Numbered from the stretch's first letter, positions 45,761-58,031 are shown. The stretch: 64,000 nucleotides of DNA from Macquaria australasica (GCA_005408345.1 SEMN01000079.1:1178001-1242000), one strand, 5' to 3'. The notes: a model not told the origin generated them from the sequence alone. Translations and numbers: made by a program.

Positions 45761-46442
45761 AGGAGTGACATGATGCTGTCCACTGGGACCAAAGCTCACT
45801 CTTTGGGCCAGCGGTAGTATTGCTATCACACGCCCCTTGGCTGTCAAATAAGAGCCCCAGGTAGGGCACCTGTTGGCTTGGCTGCAGGGCTGTCTTGCTG
45901 GGGTTGACTGTAAAGCCCAACTGCATGATATGCTGAATGACCAGCACTGTATGGGCTTCCACCTCCTGCCTGGATGTGGCAAGAATCAGCCAGTCATCGA
46001 TGTAAGTCAGGATTCTCACGCCCCTCACCCTGAGCAGTGCCAGCGCCATCTCCACACACTTGGTGAATGTGTGCGGGGCCAGGGGGTATCCAAATGGGAG
46101 GTGACAGAATTGATAACTCTGTCCACCCACCGCAAATCGCAGGTACTTACTGTGACGTGGCAGGATGGAGACGTGGAAGAACGCATCGATCAGATCTATG
46201 GATGTCATCCAGTTGCCTGGCTGGATGCATTCCAAAAGCTGTCTGACCATCAGCATGCAAAAGGGCCTGTACGCAATATAGCCCAGGCAGGTCCAAAATA
46301 GGTGGCCTGTTCGCGCCTCTGAATGGGGGACTGGGGATACCAGGGGATACTGGATACTGGGGAGTGTGACTATCACCTCCTCCAAGAGCACCCTCACTGT
46401 GAGAGAGGTCTGAATAAAGCCACTGAAAGGAGGGAGAGCCAC
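45753..46442 (-). pseudogene. DIRS reverse transcriptase
   Basis: A 229-codon minus frame, the best preserved part of the element. It holds MTSIDLIDAFFHVSILPRHS, then LRFAVGGQSYQFCHLPFG, then the catalytic YIDDWLILATS, then VNPSKTALQPSQQVPYLG, in DIRS order. The first part of RT (FRPILDLR region) is in another frame (46147-46911), which has RPPILDLPGLYCVQA, so a frameshift lies near 46290. The antisense frame at 45873-46301 is a shadow. Confidence 0.87.
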
Positions 46443-46449
46443 AAAGCCA

Positions 46450-47640
46450 CACCCATGCCAGGTGACAGTCCGTGAGCGGCAGGGCGATGGGATTGGCGGG
46501 GAGAGCTAGAACGGGCCCGCCTGTTCCAACCCTCCTGACTCGGGAGAGAGCATACAGGAGGCCCCGGCAGAAAGCTAACGATGACGTTGCTGCGTCCCCC
46601 AGCAAGCTGATCGTGGGGGGCGATGGGAAAAACATCCATCTGGGCAACCTTCCCTCACCTTGGTCTGGCGTGCACACTCCGTGAAGAAACAACACTGACC
46701 TGCGGGATGTTTCGTCTGGACGCCCACTCCACTGCTTCAGTGTCAGGATATCACGTACCAGTCTCCCACCTCCCAACATTGCGGCGGTCTCCCTTATCCC
46801 GCGTATATCCCCTGCTCGGGCCATGGGCAGCGAGGAATGGCAGTGAACAGCTAGCCAACAAGACATGAATTGCTCATTGGCAGTCAATGTGGAACACCAC
46901 CCGGCTGCCATAGTGTTGTGCTAACCATTTTGTTTTAGGTGCGTGATTGCTTGCTCACAGTTCTCACCTCTAACGTCACATGCCAACATGAAGGTAGTTG
47001 AGCCAATTATGCTAACCGTGCTAACGGTGCTAATGGGATTGCGCGGCTCAAACCTGAGCTGCTTATATACCTGTGGGGGAACCAAAGTCTGAGGGCTACG
47101 CTTCAGCGATGACATTGCACTGTCCTACTACCGTGGGTCGCGATGGTGTCATTAGCGGTAACCACAGAGCGACGCAGCTGTCCTGCACATGCCTGGCTTC
47201 TACAGTGCGCAGTTCAGAAACCCAGTGACTAGCTAGCCAGTGAGACATAAACAACCTATTAGCCACTGTGCTAATAACTGAAACATCATGGCTAACAGCG
47301 CTAACATCTGAATCAACCTGTGCATCAGAATGTGTAGTTCTAGAAAGAATTCTCTGAGTCCCGCCGGACCCCTCCGCAGCGGCCCTGCTGCTGGCACTGT
47401 TGCTGCTGCTGCCGCTGGCGAGGGGGAGGCTCGTTAATGTTATCCATACCTACAACCTTACCTGCTATGAAGTGTGTGCGGTTCAAGTTCTGCATGGTCC
47501 CTGCCGGCCATATCATCTTGCTAATGCAGTCGCAGCCTCGGCCTCTCCGCTGCATTTCTTTATCTGTATACTCGAATAAATACGGCTGAATATCCGAGTC
47601 ACCCAAAACACCCCTGTAAATACATCCTTCCATAGCTGGT
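46450..47640 (-). pseudogene. DIRS gag and leader region, probable
   Basis: Upstream of RT on the minus strand is a 254-codon frame (46147-46911). Its middle (GGGRLVRDILTLKQWS and MFFPSPPTI) resembles the gag-to-RT connector of fish DIRS elements. The rest to 47640 is GC-richer than its flanks but has no motif I recognise, so the extent is inferred. Confidence 0.55.
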
Positions 47641-48139
47641 TTACAAGCGAAGAGAACAAGTTTTGTTTTTGAGCGACAGTACGCTGCTTGGCTACCCAGA
47701 GGCTAAGACTAGAAATCCAAGCTGAAATAGCTTCTGTGACTCCAACTACGTCACTATGACTGCACTGGTGCCGGAAGAACAACACATCTTGCAGCAAGAG
47801 AACTCAGCTTTCTCGGTCAATATAGCACTCACTGAGGAATTTATTGCTTCAATTGACTACATTTATCATCAACACTGAGTGGACATACACATGGCAGGTG
47901 GCGATTTTCAACATAAGAGCAAAAATAGATTAATTTCATATAATTGTTTAATATAATTTCATATAATTGTTTTTAATATTTAATTTAATTTGTATTTATT
48001 TAATACATCGTCTTTGACCCATAAAGTTACATAAAAAAGAAATACTCCAGTAAAGTACAAGTACCTTGAATATGTACTTAAGTACAGTACTTGAGTAAAT
48101 GTACATTCTACTAAATGTATACATACTATTGCTGGCTCC

Positions 48140-50394
48140 AGAAAGCTTTAAACCCTCTAAAAACCTGCAGTTCTCCTTCCGTCTGTTTATGGTAACATAA
48201 CATGACATAACCTTTAGATTGGCTGCTGATTCACTCCTAGTTAAGTGATGGCCTTAAGCGACTTCACTGGTAATCCTCAGCTCCTCTCGACCTGGGTTCT
48301 ATCCATCAACACACATCCATTGTCTGAGTCCCTTCAAACTGAGCTGGACACGCAATTATTCTTCAAAATTGGAGACTTTCTTCATCCTGAGAGCTCCCGC
48401 GGTCACCATATCCACCCAGAAAAGAAAGGTAATAACGTGTGCTGGTCCGAGGGGAATGGGGGGCAACCGGTTATAGCGACTCCCTCCTTCCCTTAGCTCA
48501 AACCTGCTACCTCACTTACCTACTGTACAAGCCAACCATGGCTCACCAATGACATTTTACAGCAATATATGTTTGGGGATCTGAAAATCCCTCATGTGTA
48601 ATTGTAAAACATCCAGCAACAAGCCTGCTGCAATATAACTTTTTTTTGTCATCAGTGTTGATATGCTAAAAATGAGATCATGCTAAGGAGAGTAATGGAC
48701 TCCCCTCCCTAGATTAATTTCCTGTAACTTGTTAATTAATATGGCTTTACTAATAAACTTTTCTCTTTTGGCTGCCTTCCCAAACAGGGTTGACCACAAT
48801 CAGTCAGAGGAATGCAATCCACAACACAGATTGGCAGTCATTCATTAGTCACTAATCATTGTGAGTAAAACCGCTGTGGAGGCCCTCCATTATGAGAATG
48901 TAAATCTCCTATATTAATACGGCAGAGCAAAATGGCTTATTGGCTAACTGAAAGGTCAGCTTGGAGTCAAAGTCACGTCCACTAAACCCTGAGTGAACAA
49001 TTAGATCTGAACATTAGCATAATACAAAATATATTGGAGGATGGCAGCAGGCTACAACACTGACAAGACCTCTTTCACATGTGATCAGTAACCTTCAACA
49101 CATAACCTTCTAATGGGATATTCAGAGTTAAAACTTAACAGCTACTTGTCATTTAGGGAGGATGATGCTCTTTACATCACATAAATAACTAATATGTACT
49201 TAATTAAAAAGTAATTATTATTTACTGGTTTTGTGCCATTTAGCATCTCATCAACAGTTAAAGGAAAACTACAATTTATTTTCATAGTTCTGGCTATTGG
49301 TTCTAGGAGAAGGAATCAAGATATTGCTGCCTTTAATGCCCTGCTAAAGGGAGACATGATGGAAATTCATAGAGGATAATTGTGGTTTATTCCGATTCGG
49401 ATCCTATTTACACACTTTTGTGCATGATTTTTATCAGTTTGACAACATTGTACTCACCAGAGTATTGCTGGGATCTTGGAATGTGGCAACATCACTAGAA
49501 ATAGGTCCATCAGAGCAAAAAACATGAGCAGTCAGACAATCGAACAGGTTATCAAGCCAATAGATTAGCTATGTTACCACTTTATATTAGCTCCAACAAA
49601 ATCTGATCATCTGCTCGTGTTTCTTGACCTGTCTGACCTATTTTTAGTGATGTTGCTCTGTTCCAAGATAGAGATCACATTTTATGGTTAGATTTAGGGT
49701 TAGGACTATACTTACTTTTGCTTTGTGTAGTGGTTGTTTAATCATACCCTGTGGATCATCCTCTCATTGATGTTGGATTTGTAAACTGAGGCAGTATAAG
49801 ATTTTCTTTTTCACTTTTCACATCATATTTTACTGTTAGATCACCTTGTTTTGGTAAAATGGTAAAAATCAGCTTTTTTCTTTTTCCCTTAAATTCTAAT
49901 CTAAGCATGTCTTTTCTTTGATCTACTGTAGCTTGGATTGTACCTCATTTGTCCGTTGTTTTGGACAAAAGTGTTTGCCAAATGAATAAATGTAAAATTG
50001 TAAAAGTCTTTTACAGTTTAAAATATTATTTTACCATTAGACTTGAAGCTAACATGATGTATTTCAAATTTTAAAATTAAACCTGACTCTAAAAAAAATC
50101 CATTAACCATACCAGTAGGGCAACATTTATCCTTCCTGAAATCTCTCTGTGAACCAATTTTTTTTACACTGGTGTAACCCGAGGCCTAATGTAAGAATAT
50201 GGGTATTAAATAGTATGTGGTATAAATACAGTATTTATTGATGGCATGGGTATTGTGACAGCTTTGTTTAATGCAGAGCCTAAAGAGCTTTTTCTGTCTT
50301 TCAAATGGAATAACATTTCTTATTCAACACCTCTGCACGGCAAATTTATTCTGTTTTTATGCATTTTGTAATACATACATTTGAATGTATTTAT
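48140..50394. other. No recognised gene
   Basis: Includes dispersed family D copy 2 (49260-49570, similar to 39720-39870). The block 48780-49000 is balanced and repeat-free. The 83-codon plus frame at 48245-48496 crosses a donor-like AAAG|GTAATA at 48426 but has no recognised domain. Confidence 0.4.
49260..49570 (+). repeat. Dispersed family D, copy 2
   Basis: Matches 39720-39870 around 'actcaccagagta(a)ttgctg' and 'ggaa...gtc(a)gacag'. Ends are not defined. Confidence 0.5.
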
Positions 50395-50437
50395 TATTCA
50401 ATTCAGTTTTATTTATATAGCGCCATATCATAACATG
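50395..50437 (-). repeat. L2-clade LINE 3' tail, minimal copy
   Basis: 'attcaattcagttttattta' + 'tatagcgccatatcataaca', 43 bp only, the shortest copy in the window. Confidence 0.85.
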
Positions 50438-50554
50438 TGATATGTTATATATTCATATATTCATATGTTATATATTCATGTAGATGGATCTGATGGTATA
50501 TGTATCACATGATTGGGTTTGTGTGTGGCTGTACATCTATTTTCTCTTTGCCAG

Positions 50555-50668
50555 GTAAAGGAGATGACCTTGACCTTGAGGGAGGGCTGTGATGACAACA
50601 CTGTCACTTCATGGCTCTGTGGCCACAGTGCCACATTCTACACAATCGACTCAGCTACACCACTGTGA
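50555..50668 (+). other. Exon-like segment, unproven
   Basis: A pyrimidine-rich tract and AG (tattttctctttgccag, ending 50554) precede a 37-codon open stretch beginning VKEMTLTLREGCDDN and ending at a TGA (50666-50668). 'aataaaa' follows at about 50701. This has the form of a short terminal exon. The same position also reads as a donor (CCAG|GTAAAG), so the orientation of any splice site is ambiguous. No homologue is recognised. Confidence 0.15.
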
Positions 50669-51011
50669 TGCGCACTGCCAATGATAAAACATATTCAAAA
50701 ATAATAAAAGGCTTATTACATTTTGTATTCACACCTGAAGTTATAATCCTTTAGATTTTCATTACATCATACCCCATTTTTGAAACTATTCATTATTTTT
50801 CAGCTATAGCCATTCATTGTGTTTGCATTTTGTAATTGCCTCATGGTTTCATTGTTACTGTTGGATTGATAGGATTCTTTCAGGTATGAAGCGCATACTC
50901 ACTATCCACTGGTCCATATACAGTATGTGTCACTTCCAGCGGAATTCAGGGACATGCATTACTAAACTGGAACTGATATTTGAATAACAAAAAAAATAAA
51001 CTACAATGATA
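50669..51011. other. No recognised feature
   Basis: AT-rich, no signal. Confidence 0.45.
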
Positions 51012-51176
51012 CTACAGGCATTGTGCATATTTTTCAAAAGACATATTTTTGGACATATAAACAGCATCTAAGACTTGAGCCCCTGTGTGGTAGTTTCCCA
51101 TGGCATTGGCTAACTGACAACTAAGAGTCAGCATTGCTAGGAGATATACTATCAACTTCTGTGGTGTGGCACTCAT
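51012..51176 (-). CDS. Small frame with signal-peptide-like start
   Basis: A 54-codon minus frame starting at the second ATG (MSATPQK...). It has a basic residue, a hydrophobic core LIVYLLAMLTLSC and an ANA|M cleavage-like site at residues 23-26. A 29-residue tail with no recognisable motif follows. An upstream in-frame ATG at 51215 adds 13 residues that would weaken the signal. There is no supporting context, so it may be chance. Confidence 0.12.
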   Translation of the reverse strand: MSATPQKLIVYLLAMLTLSCQLANAMGNYHTGAQVLDAVYMSKNMSFEKYAQCL

Positions 51177-52546
51177 GGCTGCATTAACAGTAGGTACCGT
51201 CCTCCAAGATGGCACAGGCTACCGGTCAGGAACAGTTGTGGTGACTCTAATCTTTATGAATTTATTGTTACAATTATGTAATAATTCAAGTAAATTGTTG
51301 GTTAAAAGGCCCAGTTTCCTATCCCTTATCAGGTATTTTGTTCCAATTTAGAGAATTAGACCACCTCGCTCTATGCTGACTGTAATATTCTATCTCGTCT
51401 GCCATCTGGTGGACAAATTGAATTATACGTATTTTAGGTTTCAGTTGAAATAAATGTAGGCAAAATGCTACAGTGCCAGCTGATTCCACCAGCACAAATA
51501 GAGCTGTGAACTGAAATTCACTCATCCTGAGTTTTTCAAAGTAACCTTATTTTTTTGTCATCTTTCTTATTGTAAGGCCTAGTATGAGTTTCAGATGAAG
51601 GTTCAGTGTAATGTTTGTGCACTGTGCAAAAAAGCACATTCTTTCCTATGATTGGTTAGCTTTTGCAAAAACAAACTTCATCAGTTTTTTGGCACACTCA
51701 GTTTATTTGTTACCTGCATAATTATGCAATATTTCCACTAGGGCTACTGATAAAGCTCAGTTGTCAGTTGTTTTCTCCATAGCTAGCATCAATCTGTAAG
51801 CCGCCTACTACTGCTACAATATTTGAACCACGTGAATCAATAAATTAATAAATAAATAAAATAATGCGATTCTACACAACTGACATTTGGCAGCGGTTGA
51901 AACTTGACTCGAGTTTTAGGCCGGACTTACACCTTGATGGGTGTAAATCGAACCTTCCTCAGGCTTCTATGTTTTGGGGTCCGTAGGGTATGCGCAATAG
52001 AGCCCTTCTGCAGCCGAGTCATTGCCTTTGTCTGGCTGCCTTCCCACTGGCTTCCCGCACACATCAATGGCATGAAAAGACACAGGGAAGGTTGTGGTGG
52101 CAAAAAAAGAAAAAAAAAAGTGACTTTACCTTACCTTACCTACTTTAACTCCCTGACAAAGGTTTGATGCCAAAAGATTTAACATGACTATGCTATGACG
52201 ATAAAGGCATTTTAATTCTTTAAAAGAGAGTGGCTTGGAGTTTTCTTGTGATTTTTTAATGAAGCTACAAAGTAGTTGTACAACAAAAATAATAAGGGTT
52301 GCACTAAATCGCTTCTCTAAAAAAGAAAATGAATAACTGAAAACAGTTCTGAGATAGTAGAAAATAGGTCAAAAATGTTTATGCAGGGTGTAACTGAGGC
52401 TGAAACGACACTCTTCTTTCACTTGGTAATACATTTACAGCATGCATCTGGGTGCATTTATTAACTGGCTGGGGTATTATCAGATATATCACCATCTCCA
52501 CCATAACCTGCTGCACACTGAGCTGCTGGACCTGCTGCTCCGTTCT
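51177..52546. other. No recognised gene
   Basis: Short frames without domains. An A-rich stretch lies at 52101-52120. Confidence 0.45.
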
Positions 52547-52570
52547 GCTCTCTCTCTCTCTCTCTCTCTC
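52547..52570. repeat. (CT)n microsatellite
   Basis: About twelve CT units. Confidence 0.95.
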
Positions 52571-54956
52571 CACCAGCTGATGAGACTATACTTTGTGCAT
52601 CTTATTACATCTCTTTATCATTTCCCATGAAGTTCACTTGACTCTTATTGCCTTAATATAATTAAACCTAAAGACTGTAATAGTATCATTTATGAGTAAT
52701 AGTTTTTCTCAGGTGGAGTTGCAGTGTGACTGAAGTGTTGAAATTAAGGTCACTACGTTATCAATTATTTTCTTAATGAGACAGAATGCTTCTGGAAGTC
52801 AGTCTCAGGTTCAGTCCAGGAGAGTGCATGATGCATAATGAGCTGACCTGCCTTAGTAAACCAGTTGCTGAATAGATGCACTTTGTGACCGTGAATTCAT
52901 TGACAACCATGGTGCACATGTACGCCATTGTCTTAGTTAATATTGCTCTCAGCGATGTGGTCATCCCACATTAAAGGCAGAAGGGTATCTAGCTAGAGTT
53001 AGCTGTCTTTGGCCCCATTTACACTTTCCATTTCAAGTATCCAGATATTTGTTTTCTTAGCTACATGCAAATCAGGGTCGGCCCTCCTCAAGTACAGAAG
53101 GAGGTGGTAATGCACCTGAAGCTATTTGGTAACACCAGAGAAAGAACTTATGAACTTTACAGTGTAGTCACTACAATAACAGTTTAGCTAGCGTTAGCTA
53201 ACAACTAAACGTAAGCTAACACAAACACATGAATGAATCGTATTTATGAACCAAGAGTGAGAAAAAAGTGTTAACTTCTTCTCTCTAACCCATACAGATC
53301 ATTCAGCGGTTGAACCAATCAGGGATCAGATAACCGCAGCATAGAACCTTGTATTTGATCGTACTATGTATAGAAATTGCTGCCCATTTTTCCATGTTGC
53401 TTTAATGAGACAAAAATCGCTAATGTCAATGTAACTTCAGCTTCCATTATCACAGGGGACAGATGAGACAGAGAGTACTGACTGACGTAGTTACAGTTGG
53501 GAGGAGTAAAGATTAAGTATGCATCCTGGAGAGCACCTTTTCAACATCTGGCTTGAATGTGTCTCAAACCTCCTCCCAAGGATTTCAATCCATCTTGAAT
53601 GCCTCTTGGATGTATTAATGGTTGGCTTTTTTGAGATCTGATAGCTATCCGATCCACCCAAGCTGCATGAAGTGATTCAGTGTAAATTATTTTTGGTAAT
53701 TACAGTTTTGACCAAATATCAACATCTTAACGAAAGTAAATTTTATTTTAGTCGGATTGTAAAACACATTTGCCTTTACAGTAACCAGTAACAGATGTCA
53801 CCAAATCAACCAGGATTTATATCACATGGATTAGAACTCAAACTGTTGAATGAAGTAAAAAAAAATATTTTGTTTATTCTATTTTAATCCATTGCTCCAA
53901 TATTAGATAGTATGCAGAGGAGAGAGAGAGAGAAAGGAATTATGGGAGAAAGGTGATGACGTGACAGGGGTTGATGGAGGCAAACCCATAATGTTACAGT
54001 GACACTGTGTGCGGTGTCACCTGCTGGGCCACCAGGACACCCTGACTAAATTAATCTTTAGTCAAATTAAGCTCCTCTTTTTGTTGCTAAATCACTTCTG
54101 CTCTGAAGCCTATTCACAAACATATGTGTGTATTCATCAACAAAAGTCACCTCCTGCCATTTCATTTAGTTCCCCCTGATGTTGGCCATTTTTCAACAAA
54201 AACAACAGTTTCTTGTCTTTTGCATGTGACTGTAAGCGGATTACTAGTTCCTGAACTGAAGGTGGCCTTCCTGCTTTCTGCACAGAACAGTGGGAGATGA
54301 TAGATATGACAGACAGAGATTAGGGGATTATGGTTTCTAGTAGACAAACAATCATTAAATGTTAGCATCTGTCAATGTGTTTAGGAGGTGGACAGAAGCA
54401 GGTTACAGATCATGGACAGCTGGATACTGCACACCCTGCTGGTTGCTTTACTTTTCCCCCATAAGGTGACAATATAGTGGCAGGCAGGTGGTGTCACCGA
54501 CTGTTCAATAACACTGTGGCAATCAGCCAGAGGCACAAATTTCCTGCTCACTTTTGTCATAATAAAACCTTTGACTATTTGATCCGCAGTGTTATTAGTA
54601 TGCACTGATGCAGCAGGAAATACTCATCTGAAATCTTGGAAGCAGAAATACCTCTCGCAGCTGAGGTTTGAGTTGGCGAAAGTGTTTCAAGCCAGTGCAG
54701 GAACCTTACTTTAGATGTGATTACATTGTTATTCAGACTGGGACAGGAATCTTCAAAGGGAATGTTCAAAACTCGGGGTTTTCACAAAGTAGCCTGAAAG
54801 ACTAAGCAGCCATTAGTCAGTGGGAATGTGTCCTTTAGTCCTCTAGACTGTTCCATGTAGAATTGTTAGTGTAGCGGCTCATTCTATATTTTATCATAAA
54901 TCACAAGCAATTTTCTCATTTTAAAACCCAATTAAAATTCAGTTTTGCTACAAAAT

Positions 54957-54958
<2 letters not shown>
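52571..54958. other. No recognised gene
   Basis: Apparently non-repetitive sequence with frames under 75 codons and no domains. Confidence 0.45.

Positions 54959-55008
<50 letters not shown>
54959..55008. repeat. (AT)n microsatellite
   Basis: 25 uninterrupted AT units, the longest simple repeat in the window. Confidence 0.97.
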
Positions 55009-55010
<2 letters not shown>

Positions 55011-55076
55011 ATTATCTATAACCGCTTATGCTTATAGGGTCGCGGGGGTCTGGAGCTGATCCCAGCTGACATCGAG
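55009..55076 (+). repeat. Dispersed repeat fragment
   Basis: 'accgcttatgcttatagggt' followed by 'cgcgggggtctggagctgat' + 'cccagctg' is a fragment very common in fish genomes. Element class uncertain. Confidence 0.55.
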
Positions 55077-55132
55077 TGAGATATATACAGTATATATCTC
55101 ATATCTCCTTGGTGTTTGTTTTGACTTGTTCA

Positions 55133-55199
55133 TAAGATAAGATAAGATAAGCCTTTATTGTCCCACAGCGGGGAAATTTTCAGCCTTACAGCAGCCATA
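55133..55199 (-). repeat. LINE 3' tail of the (TTATC)n type, inverse
   Basis: 'gataagataagataagcctt' + 'tattgtcccacagcggggaa', the inverse of the tail at 39645-39712. Confidence 0.6.
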
Positions 55200-55839
55200 A
55201 TCAAACTAGTAATTTTGAAAAGGAAGAAATTTAAATGTTATTGATTTTTCTGCTTTTCTGATGACTCCCCTACATCTGTATTCTCCGTGGGGATGCATTT
55301 TTAGTACCAGCTGATGTTACTTATGCCGCATTCCCAACATACATGTATGGAATGGATGGTAGAGATGTGTTTCTCACGTTTATGACTTGCAAGTGTTTCT
55401 TCACCGGTCAAATCAAGACAGTTGTATGATGTATTGCAGAGTTGACTGTGTGAGAGTTACACATACTGTGATTTGACAATATAGCTCTATATTAGTTGGA
55501 AATGTTCAACATCTTATGACTCTAATTAAGCATAAAAGTAGTGCTCTTAAAATCGATACAACTAATTATATTTTGTAACATATAGAGGCTTAGATAGTTA
55601 AACTTCCCAGTGAATCAGCCTTTAATAAATAAAGCACTTACTAATTAAGAGCCCCATTTGGATCTGAAAGCTTGCCAATTAATAGGTCCTTCCTTAAGTA
55701 CAAAGATTTAGGCCTTTAGTGAAACAGCATGGGAGGCAACTGTCAGCTCACGACAGAAAAAAATACAAGATGTTATTAGTCTGAGCAAATAAACACTGTC
55801 TGAGAAAAACTGCAAGTATCTGCAAGTATCTGTCTCAAT
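55200..55839. other. No recognised feature
   Basis: AT-rich, no coding or element signal. It ends near the 5' edge of the L2 element. Confidence 0.45.
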
Positions 55840-55861
55840 GTAACAGATGACTCCTATGCTA

Positions 55862-58031
55862 ACTTTAGTCCCTCCCAATTGATCATCTTGTTGATAGTGC
55901 TGCAGGCTCACTACGAATAACACTCGACTCTATCGCCCCTCTAAAAAAGAAGATAATAAAACAGAGGAGGTTAGCCCCATGGTATAACCCGCAAATTAAA
56001 ACAAACATCGCGAAAACTTGAAAGGAAAAGGCGTTCCACCAATCTGGAAGAATCACGTTTAGCCTGGCAAGATAGTCTTAAAATTTATAGGAAGGCCCTC
56101 CGTAATGCCAGAGCAGCTTACTACTCATCATTAATAGAGGAAAATAAGAACAACCCCAGGTTTCTGTTCAGCACTGTAGCCAGGCTGACAGAGAGTCACA
56201 GCTCTGTTGAGCCATGTATTCCTATAGACCTCAGTAGTAATTCAATTCAATTCAATTCAGTTTTATTTATATAGCGCCATATCATAACAAAGTTATCTCA
56301 GGGCACTTTAATGACTTCATGAGCTTCTTTACAGATAAAATTCTAACTATTAGAGAAAAAATTCAGCACCTCCTGCCCTCAGTTGGTACTGACTTATCTT
56401 CAAACACAGGAACCTTAGAAACAACTGTAAAACCTGTACATTTAGACTGCTTTTCTCCCATCAACCGTAATCAACTAACTTCCATGATTTTCTCATCTAA
56501 GCCATCAACGTGTCTCTTAGACCCCGTCCCAACTAGGCTGCTTAAAGAAATTTTACCCTTAGTTAGCACTTATGTACTAGATATGATCAATCTGTCCTTA
56601 TTTAAAGGCTATGTGCCACAGTCCTTTAAAGTAGCTGTAATTAAGCCCCTTCTTAAAAAGCCCACTCTTGATCCAGGATTTTGTCAAATTATAGACCCAT
56701 ATCTAACCCTCCTTTTCTCTAAGGTCCTTGGAGAGCAGTTTTCACAATCAGTTGTGTGACTTTCTTACACAACAAATAAGCTGTTTGGAGGATTTTCAGT
56801 CAGGATTTAGAGTGCATCATAGCACAGAGACAGCACTGGTGAAAGTTACAAATGACCTTCTAATTGCATCCGACAAAGGACTTGTCTCTGTACTTGTCTT
56901 ACTAGATCTTAGTGCTGCATTCATACCATTGACCATCACATTCTTTTACAGAGACTAGAACATTTAATTGGCATTAAAGGTACTGCACTAAGCTGGTTTA
57001 AATCCTATTTATCAGATCGATATCAGTTTGTACACGTTAATGATGAATCCTCTATGCACGCCAAAGTTAGTCATGGAGTTCCACAAGGTTCTGTGCTTGG
57101 ACCAATTCTATTCACCTTATATATGCTTCCTTTAGGCAATATTATTAGGAAGCACTCCATAAATTTCATTGTTATGCAGATGATACCCAATTATATTTAT
57201 CGATCAAGCCAGATGAAACCAATCAATTAGCTAAACTTCAAGCATGCCTTAAGGACATAAAAACCTGGATGACCTGCAATTTCTGATGTTAAACTCAGAC
57301 AAACCGAAGTTATTGTACTTGGCCCAACACCTTCAAACACATTATCTAAAGATATAGTTTCTCTAGATGGCATTGCCCTGGCCTCCAGCGAAACCGTAAG
57401 GAATCTTGGAGTTATCTTTGATCAGGATATGTCCTTTAACTCCCACATAAAACAAACTTCAAGAACTGCCTTTTTTCATTTACGTAACATTGCAAAAATC
57501 AGGCACATCCTATCTCAAAAAGATGCAGAAAAACTAGTCCATGCATTTGTTACGTCTAGGCTGGACTATTGCAACTCTCTATTATCAGGCTGCCCCAATA
57601 AATCCCTTAAGACTCTCCAGCTGATTCAGAATGCTGCGGCACGTTTACTGACAAGAACCAGAAAAAGAGAACATATTTCTCCAATATTAGCTTCTCTACA
57701 CTGGCTCCCTGTAAAATCCAGAATAGAATTTAAAATCCTTCTCCTCACCTTCAAAGCCCTAAATGGTCAGGCACCATCATATCTTAAAGAGCTCATAGTA
57801 CCCTATTACCCCACTAGAGCACTGCGCTCCCAGAATGCAGGGTTCCTTGTGGTTCCTAGAGTCTCTAAAAGTAGAATGGGAGCCAGAGCCTTCAGCTATC
57901 AAGCTCCTCTCCTGTGGAACCAGATCCCAGTTTGTGTACGGGAGGCGGACAACCTCCTCACATTTAAGAGTAGGCTTAAGACTTTCCTCTTTGATAAAGC
58001 TTATAGTAGGGCTGACTCAGGTGACCCCTGA
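55862..58031 (+). pseudogene. L2 LINE pol (RT) remnant
   Basis: Pieces in order: RRLAPWYNPQIKTNI and NARAAYYSSLIEENKNNPRF (about 55960-56160); after a nested insertion, FFTDKILTIREKI with DPVPTRLLKEILPL and VAVIKPLLKKPTLDP (56319-56759). FQSGFRVHHSTETALVKVTN (56790-56860) and LVLLDLSAAF follow. The GVPQGSVLGPILF and CYADDTQLYL regions lie in other frames at about 57075-57200. A 200-codon open frame (57429-58031) then carries the C-terminal thumb with SRLDYCNSLLSGCP, NAAARLLTRT and HWLPVKSRI. At least four frameshifts separate these pieces. The YADD motif is retained but the protein is not continuous. Confidence 0.88.
56238..56310 (-). repeat. L2 3' tail inserted into the L2 body
   Basis: 'aattcaattcaattcagttt' to 'gttatctcagggcacttt' is an inverse tail of about 72 bp. 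It interrupts the pol frame exactly between the IDLSS and DFMSFFTDKI codons. Removing it restores adjacency of 'cagtagtaa' and 'tgacttcatg'. Confidence 0.85.

Larger units (their letters stand above)
44440..47640 (-). mobile_element. DIRS-type tyrosine-recombinase retrotransposon, decayed
   Basis: The minus-strand order is: gag-like region (47640-46450), RT (46442-45753), RNase H (about 45600-45380) and a recombinase N-terminal remnant (about 45290-45000). The terminal region 44440-44820 has DIRS-like inverted and direct internal repeats. The RT carries the DIRS signature YIDDWLI. The left boundary is set by 'agttaccagttctatgagta'; the right boundary is uncertain and the matching upstream terminal repeat is not seen. 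Stops and frameshifts make it inactive. Confidence 0.8.
43943..48131. mobile_element. hAT-type element family H2, copy 2, holding a DIRS element
   Basis: The left end CAGTGGTGGAAGAAT and subterminal '(a)ccttacttaaggaaaagta' match the inverse of the right end of copy 1 (27594). The stretch 44085-44215 matches the inverse of 25958-26105 base for base in long runs. The right end has the matching 'acttgagtaaatgtacattc' and a decayed terminus at 48131. The flanks CTGGCTGC (43935-43942) and CTGGCTCC (48132-48139) are an 8-bp duplication with one mismatch. Roughly 44440-47640 is DIRS sequence; 47641-47850 is unassigned. Confidence 0.72.

Noticed and set aside
45873..46301. 142-codon plus frame
   Set aside because: Antisense of the DIRS reverse transcriptase.
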